A stretch of 64,000 nucleotides of DNA from Nemertoderma westbladi (Eukaryota > Xenacoelomorpha > Nemertodermatida > Nemertodermatidae), in the NCBI GenBank assembly GCA_032718475.1, contig JAUCBJ010008600.1:1-64000 (forward strand). The letters are read 5' to 3'. Made by a program: the position numbers and the translations under genes. Below are positions 24,401 through 36,400 of this stretch, piece after piece. Under the pieces are notes generated by a model. The model searched no databases, had not been told where the DNA came from, and saw only the letters and a list, made by a program, of their open reading frames with translations. Numbering within the stretch: position 1 is the first letter of the stretch; every line of letters begins with the position of its first letter.

Positions 24401-27400
24401 CGATGGTACAGTCTGGGGTATGGGGTGCACTGCTGGAGGTACAATCGGAGGTGTGGGATGTACTACCGGTGGTACAGTCAGGGGTATGGGGTGCACTGCT
24501 AGAGGTACAATCGGAGGTGTGGGATGTACTACCGGTGGTACAGTCTGGGGTATGGGGTGCACTGCTAGAGGTACAATCGGAGGTGTGGGATGTACTACCG
24601 GTGGTACAGTCTGGGGTATGGGGTGCACTGCTGGAGGTACAATCGGAGGTGTGGGATGTACTACCGGTGGTACAGTCTGGGGTATGGGGTGCACTGCTGG
24701 AGGTACAATCGGAGGTGTGGGATGTACTACCGGTGGTACAGTCAGGGGTATGGGGTGCACTGCTAGAGGTACAATCGGAGGTGTGGGATGTACCACCGGT
24801 GGTACAGTCTGGGGTATGGGGTGCACTGCTGGAGGTATAATCGAAGGTGTGGGATGTACTACCGGTGGTACAGTCTGGGGTATGGCGTGCACTGCTGGAG
24901 GTACAATCGGAGGTGTGGGATGTACTACCGGTGGTACAGTCTGGGGTATGGGGTGCACTGCTGGAGGTACAATCGGAGGTGTGGGATGTACAACCGGTGG
25001 TACAGTCTGGGGTATGGGGTGCACTGCTGGAGGTACAATCGGAGGTGTGGGATGTACTACCAGTGGTACAGTCGGGGGTATGTGGTGAAGCACTGGAGCT
25101 ACTACAGAAAGTACCACCGGTGGTACAGGCTGGTGTGTGGGATGTACTAGCGGTGGTGCTGTCTGAGGTGTGGATTGTACTGGGGTCGTCGGTAATAAAC
25201 CTGGTAAAGTGGAATTAATGACAAATCTGTTATTTAGAACTTGGGCTTTGTCAAAGGCTTCATACACCGCTGTGTCACCATCAAATAAGAACAGGATGGA
25301 TGATAATTTGTTTTTCCCCAGTACCGACTTTACTATTGAAAACCATTTCTTAGAGTCTAAGTTGCTGGAACTTTTGGTTGATAAATACAATTCACTAGAA
25401 TATGAAGCCTTAGCTAAGCGAACTTTTTGAGTGACAAAATTTCGATATTTTCTGAAATTGACCCATTGATTTGAGTTGTTGCGTGTCCCTTTGGCTCGTT
25501 TGTGTAGCCTTTCCCTGCGCCTGAACAGTGAGCGCAACTCATTATTTATCCACTTAGGGTCGCTGGATCTGGTTTTTATTTTGTGGCTGGGAATAAATCT
25601 ATTCGTACCTTCAAGTAAAGTCTCTGTGAGAAAATTAACACCTTCAACAGGGTCATCGGCATGTGCACCAAAGTAGCTACTAAGACATTTGCTATTTAGG
25701 AATTGTCTGAATTCTCCCCAGTTCGCTTTGTCATAATCCCATACGGTACGAATGAAAAGGGGTGGCGGTTTGATATCAACGTTTAAGTCGATAAAAATTG
25801 GCGAGTGGTCAGAAATAGGAAGGTTGTTGTCAAAACAAATATCAGCATGTGCGTCCGCCTTAATTTTCAGGGGAAGTAAATTAGTGAATAATAAGTCAAT
25901 GCAAGATTGGGATTGGGATCGAGTTATAGAGTTTATCACTTGGGTAAAACCAGTTAAAGAGCAGAATTTGTTTACTAGAAAAGGAGTTTGGTAAAAACAG
26001 TTGGTATTAAAGTCACCTAAAAGAAGAATTCCATCATATTTATACGCTGTCGTGATGTTACAAATAACATCGTACAAGGTATCCCAGTACTGTGCAGTAA
26101 GTTCGGTGGGTGTGTAAAGACCAATCACGAGAACTTTTAATTTTACGATGAAAATATCAATAAATATTAATTCTAGACCTTGCGAGTTAAAGGCCCTGCC
26201 AGTGCGTCTGAGATGGGGTAATGACTCCCTGATAAATAACCCGACACCACCGTACCCCGAGTTGTCAGTGCGGGGTTTGTCATAGTATTTATAAGAGTGT
26301 TTGTTCAGCTCACTTTCATGGTCAGCTGCCGTACATTTTAAAAACCATGTTTCCGTTACAATAAAAATATCAATATTTAAATCTAAGATAGTGTCGTAAA
26401 TTATTTTTAACTTGTCAGTGCAGATTTTGTTATTTAATTTTGGTAAAAGGCTGCGGACATTATGGTGCCATACAGAGAGCGGGCCAGGGTTACTCTCTAT
26501 ATCACCGCAAAGAAGGATCGATATGGAAGATGGTTGGAAGGTAATTGAATATACTACTGTGGCTAATAAAACATACACTGGATGCCACTGGGTACTGTTT
26601 GCAAACCAATAAGAACCATAATAAAACGTGAAAATTTTGAATATGGTTTGTTGTGGCTATCCGCCACATTTTGTCGGATAATGTAGAAACATTTGGTTGT
26701 TACTGGCTTGCAAACAATATAATGCATTATTAGTAAGTTTAAAGTTTGAACAAACAAGAAAAAGTGGCCAGTGGAATGGGGCTGTGAGTAATAAAACAAC
26801 GCGCAATGTCAGTCGAGTCGGGCTATGTACGAAAACTGTACTTCTACATAAACAAACCAAAATACAACTTACATAAACGGACAACAAATATAAAACAACC
26901 ATCACCCAATATAATTCTAGTTCACTATACAACAAGAAACTGGCTGTAGCACAGTATGCCAACGCTTAAGCAACAGTGAGGCAGGTATCAGACCCCACAT
27001 GACTGCCCACGGGAGAGTCAACAGTGTATTTTTACGTGTGGCAGGTCAAATATTTTGTGCCGGAATACTGGTACAAAGTACCGGTATAAAAGGCATTATT
27101 CGACAAAAATAACATTTATATATTAATACCGGTAAGTGTGTATATACGATATAGAAAACGGTACTGCCTGACTGGTGGTATATACGATGTAGAAAAACGG
27201 TACTTGGAGTAATTTAAACTTAACTGGGGGTAATTAATTGTATACCAATACCGGTAGGCCTACAGTAAAAAGAAAGGAAAAGGGAGTAAATCTGAAATCT
27301 CCAATATAGGACAAAACGACAAAAATATATTATAGTTTCCATTAACTGATCAAGGCTAGATAAGCAAAACATAGTATATGTATGTGTATGTACAGATATA

Positions 27401-30400
27401 TATATTGTATGTTAAGTATGAACCTGTTTATTCAAAGCGACATCTTGGCGGCGGTAGTAGTACTAGTACATAGTACACTGCTGCATGATGCAACAGCGGT
27501 ACGAAGAACGTAAAAGATACTAGGAACCAGTATAGAATAGGCCAATTTGCCAAACGTCTACTCGCCTTTACTTAGACCTGAACCACGAATTAGAGTGCCG
27601 ATGTCCACATCGCTGTGGATTGACACAGGTTTGACACCCTCCTGGGCCTTAGCCATGATGGTTCCATTGAATGTATATGCCGAGTGAAGCAGACCATTCC
27701 GTTTGTGCTCCTTTAAAGTACTGAGTAGAGTGGCACGTCTTTTCGTCAGATGTTCGGTAATAAAGAGGCCGTTTGATGCAACCGAACCCTTGTTTTTCAT
27801 AACATGGATTTTCTTTGCCTGGGACAGAAGACAGACTAGAACGGGTCGCGATTTACCATGGTCATTCTTCTTTACCCCGAAGCGATGAGAGATATCTATG
27901 TCAGAAGGCTGCAACCCGAGATCGTGAAGAACTGGATGGTGATCTTTATTCTCTGGCAGAGCGTGAATCAGGAAATTGGACCTTCTAGAGAACTGATCGA
28001 GGTCATCGAACTTTGTATCAAATGTGGCTAATCTAGACTTAAGCGAAGCCGCTTCTATCTCAAGTTGATCGACGCGAAGTAGTAAGGCGGACAGTTCCGA
28101 CGTGTCTTTTTTGATGGACGATACTTCCTTCTTAAGGGTGGTGATATCGTTAATTACTTTCTTCAGGGGCGCAACCTCGGACTTGAGGAAGGAGATATCG
28201 TCGGAAAGCTTGCTTATAGCAGAAAGGATTTCGGAATTGCTGCCGTCTAACTCCTTGTTGGTAGCAGGTGTATTAGAGGAAGAACGTGACTGAGTTGAAC
28301 GAGACATCGCATACAGTTATATGTAGAGCTGTTTTGAGGATGAGTTATATTTGCCGAATACCGATGTTGTGTAAATACTTAGAAATGCGCTACCGGTTGC
28401 CGGTAATAATAAGCAGGTATGTATCCCACAGGCAGGTTGTTAGGGTCTGACAGCAGAGCCTACCACATCATAATAACGGTAAGTACAGCAGTACAGCAGT
28501 ACTGTCACAGTAAAGAAAGTTATCGTAAAACTTGTTTTGTTAGGTTGCCCTTCTTGGGAACTGGTACCAACTTATTTGTTTTCATTTCTTGTGGGACTCT
28601 TGTTGTACGGTACATGTCTACTATGATGGGATAGATGAGCTTTAAACACTCAGGTATTTTAAAGACCTCAGGGGGAACACCATCTACTCCACTGGTACGA
28701 TTGGTCTTAATGCTCTTTGCAGCAGCCTTCACTTCTGCAAAGGAGATATCGCCAATGGGAATATCTGGGAGTACAGACTCAGACACTTTTACTTCTATAA
28801 AGTTATCAGGCAATACCCTGTCATTATTGAGGAGCTTTTCAAAGTGGGCTTTCCAACCATTGAGGCGATCGGCTGGTGATTCAGCCTTAACCTTGGTGGT
28901 TGGTTGGCTTTTCCGCCCAGTAAGCAGATTGATCGATTTCCATGCCTGGGATGATTGCCTGCTGTCGTCAGCATCATTGATGGCATCAACCTGTTGGTTT
29001 ATTAGCTCCTGTAGATTAACAGAGTACTGCCTGTTCAGGGACCTAGATGCAGCCTTAACTGCATTCTTGGCCGCTGTAGTCTGTTTGAGTCGGGACTCTT
29101 TCTGCGCCTTATGAAGGTCATTTCGGCACTTTTGAATTTTGTTGTCAGTCCAGGGGGCCCTTTTCCTGTTTCGAGGGTATACAGGAACTGTTTCTGCAGC
29201 TGCTAACTTAACTGCTTCTGTAAAGGCAGTATAGCCCTCACAGTAATCTGCCGCCTCAGAGGCAAGAGCCTCATACCTGTTGCTCAACTGTAGTGTGAAG
29301 CTGGATCTCACACTTGGCTGTTGCAACAGAGAGGACCAGTCATGCCGCGGCAAGGCAGATTTCGTTGTTCTGCTAGCACGCAGACTAAGTCTTACCTTGG
29401 CCACAATAAGGCGGTGATCACTGGAGAAGGGTCGAAGTGTAAATGCATTACAGTCTTGCATAGAGCTCCTGTATTTCCTACGAAACAGAATATGGTCTAT
29501 CTGGGACTTGTGACCACTGGGTCCACTATGAGTCCATAGCTTTCCAGTTCGCTTCTTGAACTGGGTTCCAGCCGAAAACAATCCATTTCCAGAGATAAAA
29601 TCCTGAAGATGGACAGAATTTCGGTTAACACTATTGCTATAGACCCAGGGCGATGTAGGTGATTGATGCAGACTTGCATTAAAGTCTCCCAGGAATGTTA
29701 AGAATGCATGCTGATCCACTCCATCAGTAGCTGCTTGTAGATTGTGGTAGAAATTTTCCACCTCCTCTACAGGGGCAACACTAGTTGGAGAGTAGCACAC
29801 AATCAGAACCACCTTAGGAAACTTCTTAGCCAGTCTTCCAGAACATGAGAAGTGGCAACGGATGATGCGGTTAGAGATTTGGTCTATTTTGTCCAATGCT
29901 GCATGTGCAGTTGGATTCATCAATAGACCAATTCCACCATTGCCACTATCATCTGCTGATGCGAGGGCGAGTCGCCAACCGCCCCCCATGTCCTTAATCA
30001 GAACCTCATCAGTCTGTCCAGTCTGCATTCGGTGCTCTTGAACACCCACTGCGCTAAGAGAAAGCTTATCTGCCAAGGCAGTCAGCTCACCTTGTCGCAT
30101 TGGGGACCCGAGTGTTAGGGTGTTTACTGAGGCTAGTCTAGTGATTTGCCTCAGATTCACCAATGGCTTTGTTGGTCGGGGTGGAACATGAGAGTAGCCT
30201 CCAACTCCAGAATCCCTCTCCCCATCACAATCTGGCCTCCCTGGTGACCCAGGGTTTGGGCCAGAAAGGTCATCAGGAAAGGGACTCAAAGAATTGTTGA
30301 CTGCTCTCTCTCCAGTAGGGGGTGAGACAGGCAGCCGGTCAGGAGTTAACTGACGCCTGTGAGACCGATTGTGTCCGGTAATTCCACTGGCCTCTAGTGG

Positions 30401-33400
30401 CTGGACCTCCGCATTGCTAATGTAATCCATAGTGGGGGTTGGGGGGTGCTTTTTTGCCGAGTCAGCTCTCTAAGCAGGGAGGGCGCAATAACAACTACCA
30501 AGGGTAAACACTTCATTACTATCCAACCCTTGATTTATTCCCCGATCAGAAGCCAGGTTTCCAATGTACCGCTTGGTTAGCTTGAGCACTACTGTCTAAA
30601 CCGTCTTGCATAGATTGTATCCACTTGGAGACCTCATCATGAACGTTGTGAATAAGCAAGTTTCTGGATGCTACGATTAGACAGAACATCATCCATTCTC
30701 AAGAGTCGTGGTTATATTGTATGATCAGTGTTTTTACTATATTTCGAGCATATGCTTAAAGATTATGTTCTTTTTGAAATATTTGTAAGCAGGAAGTTTT
30801 TTTCTTACGCTGTTTAAGTTGTGACCTATTTTTTAACATTGTCAGGCATTGTTATTAGTAAACATATATAAAATTTAATCCTTTTTCAGCTTGTATATAA
30901 ACTTAATATCAACCTTCAGCTCGTTTATATGGACCTTTGGTATCAAGGAGATAAGATTGATTATCCATCTCAAACTTCAAATGAAATGCTGGAATTGCGA
31001 GATTCATTCAATACTTACATTGATCAACTTGACACAAATGGGGTTCATCTTGATGCTGCTGTGCTTATAACGTAAGTTTTTGAACTTGCACTGTTATATT
31101 AATTATTACTTGATACACATAATTAAGCACCATATCCCATTAATATTTAGTTGAAAAGAGTGGGTTCGAAAGTCATGTCAACTAAATAAGTCATCGAAGG
31201 CTACAGTGTCTAGGGCACAATTGGAGACAACGTCTTGGGTATGCATCTATGCAATAGAAAAACGCACGCCCACTGTCTATATGGGATTCTGCTCTATAAT
31301 AGTTATGTAACCTTATCAAGAAGACTACATACTACGATCAGCATGAAGTCGCTCCTAGAAGTTGTGACCAGAAGCGGTTTACTGCCACAACTGAAAGATT
31401 TGAGAATGAGAACCATCCAGAAGAAATACCCTCTCAGACATTGCCTGTGTCAACAAGGACCGCAGTGCAACAGTAAGATGTTACTACAGTCCAACCAATG
31501 CATCAGATCCTGAACAAGAAAGATATATAGGTAGAGGTAAAATGCTGGAAATCATAAGAGCTTATGGAATATCAGACGTAATCGTTGCTGACCATTAGAT
31601 TGTTATATTCTGACACAAAAGCTCAGGTACTCTCACCAGATAGTGAAACTAAGTTCTTCTCAATCCTGGCTGGTGTACTGCAAGGTGATGCAATGATGAT
31701 TGTAAAAAAGTTCAACTTTTGCTAACACTTTTTTCACTTAACTCTTGTCCTTCGGCTGTTGTGATAGGATTTTTGCGCAGCCTATCACTGCTAGAACTTT
31801 TCACAGTAAAAACCTTTTCGGGATCTAGAACGTGATTATCTATACAGTCCTATATTGATTACAGACGAGTAGGTCTTGTTAAATTATGTTATTAAGTAAA
31901 TATTCCAATATTCCAACATTTGTACATATATACATACATATATGTAATATACAAAGTAATCTCATCGAACAAAAATCGAACAAAAAATGGACAAACCAAT
32001 GGGGACCGGTAAAAGCATTAAAACCTCTATATTTAAATATTGGGATCCAGGGAGGAGTACTTTATTATCTGGGAGTATAAAAAGTACTTATTTTACTGAT
32101 TTTGAGAAAAATAACAACATAAAATAACCTGTAACCAACCAAACCCCGTTTCAAATAACCAAAATATACATGACCAACCATTAAAGATTGGTGCAGAACT
32201 AACTATTGAAAAAATGTTGGCACTGCAAACACTATCGTTTCTTTCTTGTCTGGACAGGGTTGGTACAGGGCAGACAAGCAAGACAGTTCTATGCTAAGGA
32301 ATACTAGTACTTGTACTCCAACCGAGGTATTCGATCAAATATAAAAGGTCGAAATAAGTGGGTCCCTTTTATACAAAAATATCTGATAAGACTAGGAAAA
32401 CTGGCAGTCAATACATAATTGAGGCCAGGATTGGCCGAAACCAAAGCAATGTTGCATGTGAATGGCTGAAGAAAATATTTATCCAACATAATTAATTATC
32501 ACCTGATCAAAGGCGGCATTTTGGAAAATTCCGTTAGGGCCCATGAAAAATATTTCCCTGTGCAAACGGTTTAACTACAAAGGCCTCTAGCGAAAATTCC
32601 CATTGGGCCTATGTAAATTACTTTCATGTGCAAACGGTTTACCACAAAGGCCTCTACCGCTATCAGATTTCACCTTCAACCCAAAAGCTACCATGTGCCA
32701 CCACCGGCCCCCACTCTCCCTCCCTAGGAAGACTGTATCCTTACTTGGTAAGGAGATTTCTAATTAAATTACAGAGGGATACCAGCAGGGTATTTATTTC
32801 CCTGCTGCTGAGCCTTACGGCTTATTGGTTAAACCTATTTAATGCAGCCTGGAGAGTGGAGGTGGAAATGCCCACTACCCAATAATATTATGACTCAATA
32901 ATAATATTAATTAACATATCAGTAAACCATGAATTTACCTACTGAGTAAATGAATATCTTGGAAGTATATTGGTTTTTTTTTTCCGCGGTGCTTCAAACT
33001 CAGCCAGGTACAATGATGGCCATAAAGGGAGAACAGTTTGGATTCATGCATCAAGTAGCAGATATTTCCGGCAACTACAGTCACATACACATAACTTTGC
33101 AGATGACATGGTCCTGCTTTCTAATATGCTAGCAGATGCACTGAATAAATAAATGGAGCTAAGGAGGTTGGATGGCATATAAATTTTATTAAGACATTTA
33201 ATCAATGACATTTAATTGTAATATAAACTTAACCTCAACTGATAATAATTGACTAAGGAAGGTTGCTGACCAGTACCTTGTTTCATGAATAGAAAGCAGC
33301 AAAAAAGTCATAGAAAATAGGAAAGTAAATGTATAGATAGTTCTATTAAAAATTGATACCATCTGGAAATCAGACCTCTCCAGGCCATGAAAACAAGTTC

Positions 33401-36400
33401 GTTCTTTCGAGCCGTAGTGGAAACTGTACTTCTATAACGGGTGAGACCTGGACACCGACGATATCAATTGAACAATGAATTGATGGTTGTTACACAAGAC
33501 CACTAAGGGAAACCCTAAACAGCAGCTGGATACAACACATGACAAACGTCGAGCTTTATGGTACATTACCAGCTGAATCAACCACTCATCATGAATGCAG
33601 GTTAAAATACAGTGGGCACTGCTGGAAAAGAAAACATGAGGTCATACCAGATCTACATTTCTGTCAACCCAACTTTTCTAGACTCATGGAAAGGTTGCTG
33701 GTCGATGTAGACTGTCAATAAAAATGCATAGTAACCTTACAAATTACCAATCAAATATATGTAAGAATAAATATAAGGCATTTGATATGCATAAACAAAC
33801 ATACATTTGATACAAAAACATACAATATACAATTATTCTGTTTGGCTAATTAAGAAATTCAATACTGAGTGATTCATTTTACTGAATCACCCATTGTTTA
33901 GTGCTCCGAACTTCATGTTATCATATTATAAATAGGCGTTTAGATGGTTATGATGGAGGTGCTAATAGTCCCAGTGTCTGTGGTGGAGCCGGTGGTTTGG
34001 ACACAGCAACTATTGTGATTGGCGATTTGGGAGATTCTACAAAAACTGGAGCACTCCTGGCGCATGAGATTGGACATCTTCTCTTATTCCTTCATGATGA
34101 GGATATGGGTAAATATAACATTATATTAGTTTTTATAAGTTACAACATAAATTAATATATAAAGATAAAATATATGTCAAATACATGCCTTTATCTCTAA
34201 TTCTCTCTGGGAGGGACTGTGTTGACATAAAATCATAAATGACTTTATAATAAGACTTTATGCATAAAATGATTATCATTATATGTTTATAATAATATAT
34301 ACATATAATTAACATTAGCAAAGCAACCGACATGTGTATTATGAAGCTCAGGCAATTACAAAATGTTTTTTTAGTGTTTTCACAAATGGTGCCTTACGCA
34401 GTTTCCTATAGCAGCAATCCTACTTACTATAGCAATGGGTTTTCCATTCAATTATACAGTATTAATTATATCATGAATTTTAATTTTTTAGGCCCTTCTA
34501 CATACTGTAAGGTGACTGACAAGATTAGATGTTAAGGTTATCTATCCCTATTACAACATTGATATTATAATACTTTCATTGTCAGACAATACAATATTGA
34601 AAAAGTACCGGTATGCATATATAAAACCAAACACCAAGCGAACTGTAACAACAGGTAGGCCTACTCGTCAACCGTCAGACAAAACACACTCAGCCTATCA
34701 CCAGAGTCCTTGCACACCCCCATCTCAAGAATGAGTGATAGCCTTGCAGCCTCTTATATTATCTGACCGACCATCTTCTAGTAAGACAACTTGATCAAAA
34801 GGAAGATCAATTACTATGCTAGGGTTGATAAAACGTGGGGCAAGTCTTTTCTTTATTCCAGGTTCCCTAACAAGAAAAACTTTGTCTCTTACTTTCGGCC
34901 CAATCATTGGTACTGCTACTTTTGTTTCTGGCCAATCAGAAACCGGATGGTAATTAGAAACACCAGTAATTGCTCCCAGAGGTGATGTGCCTAGTACAGT
35001 ATATCATGGACAGTTATATTGATATTATACACTGCTTCTTGAAGAATATCAATCCATGAACCTCCCATGCATCGAAGTCTATCATTTAATGTTCTGTAAA
35101 CACGTTTACATATTCATTCCATTGCCCTGCGGCTGATTGGCAGTAGTTTTCTGCTGGGTTACTGAAGTTACCCCTGTGATCTGGAAGCAATGTTTGGGGA
35201 GGGCCCCAGAGAAATACCCAGTTTTCCACAAACGCCTTTCCTTTAGAGGAACAGCGACATGAAAACGAGTTGCATGGTGATAATGGATAAATCAGAGTTT
35301 GTAACCTGACCATATTGTACTGGGATCGGCCAAACCAAATCAATTGCCACAAACTCAAATGGTGAAACTTCTGGTGTAGTTGGCATGTTTGTTTGTACGC
35401 TTTTTGTGCTGCACATGTATTGCAATTCTCCAATATTTGTCCTATACGTCCTATTAAATCTCAACACTACAATCCTGATGACAGAATGTTCAAACTCGTA
35501 TTTTTTGCTCCGAAGTGATCTGATGAATGATATTGAGATACTAGTTCATTAACGTCTCCTTCAGGTATAACTATTCGTCCATCATAATAGCACATCATCC
35601 TATCTATATCAGTCCAGTATAATATCACAGTTCTCCTTTGAACTGGATCCAATCCGAAAACAACCCATTTTCAGAGATTAAATTCCTGGACTGAATTTCA
35701 GTTGACACTATCGCTGTAGACTCATAGTGATGATGAGTATCAATGCAAACTGTCTTAAACGGCGCCCAGTGAACATATTAAATAGTGGCAGAAAGTTTCC
35801 AGCTCTTATATATTATTAGTATAGATTGTAAATTGTAGATTATTATAAAGCAGATTATAATGCGGAATGGCAGGCTTTTCAAACCAAAACAACAAATGAT
35901 CTCATCAACCATTTAGAGAATGGAGCAGCAAAAAAAGACAGGTTCATTTACATTTTGAATTCAAATAATTCAATTAAAATACTTTGCAATGACAGTGTTG
36001 TTGCAAACATGTACAGTCAACTTCTTATAATCTTTGGTGTATTGAAGGTCTCTACGTACATGTCCGCATCCTCTATTGTGGTTGAAGTTCGACCAGATGC
36101 AGTGTCTATAAAATCCACATCTTTAACTAAATCCATTGGACTCCCCTCCATGGCGAACGAGTCCAAATTGGACCAATCATTATAGGACATTGGAACAGTT
36201 TCGGCTCAAATACAGTTCAGAATGGATTCGCAGGGACGTTTTCGGGTTTCTGTCTTGTAAGACCATTGCTGCACCAGCTGCACTATCTTGAACAGATCAG
36301 ATAAACTGGATCATAGGCAAGCAATGGTTCTCTAAACATGGTCTGATGTATTATGATCTTTTATATAAGGATTGGTTGACTCCCGGGTGTTATTAGTTGA

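Larger units (their letters stand above)
22005..28538 (-). mobile_element. CR1-like LINE, full-length, with 2A-like peptide, inserted in the RTE-like LINE
   Basis: The duplication GTTAGGTTGCCCTT occurs at 21991-22004 and 28539-28552. On minus the element runs from 28538 to an A-run (the T-run at 22003-22012). It has ORF1 (27558-28307), a spacer of about 1 kb and ORF2 (22412-26578). The 3' UTR is about 400 bases. Both ORFs are open and the duplication is perfect, so the insertion is young. Clade is uncertain: the endonuclease, RT and C-terminal Cys/His block fit the CR1/Jockey/L2 group. Confidence 0.87.
20621..30469 (-). mobile_element. RTE-like LINE, near full length, flanked by an 86-bp direct repeat and split by a CR1-like LINE
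   Basis: The 86-bp sequence beginning CTAAGCAGGGAGGGCG and ending GATCAGAAGCCA is present at both 20535-20620 and 30470-30555, exactly abutting the element's 3' and 5' ends. Read on minus, the element starts about 40 bases before the ATG at 30430, encodes endonuclease then RT, and ends about 34 bases after the stop, a very short 3' UTR containing a TGCAGCTGCAATGCAGCATGC-like palindrome. The CR1-like element occupies 22005-28538. Excluding it, the LINE is about 3.3 kb. Short 3' UTR plus a triplet-repeat tail in sibling copies fits RTE-type elements; the clade is inference. Confidence 0.82.

Noticed and set aside
24337-25218. Long plus-strand ORFs (up to 241 codons) rich in Gly/Thr or Val/Trp
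   Set aside because: They lie opposite the 66-bp coding repeat of the CR1-like ORF2; a stop-free repeat keeps several frames open by chance.
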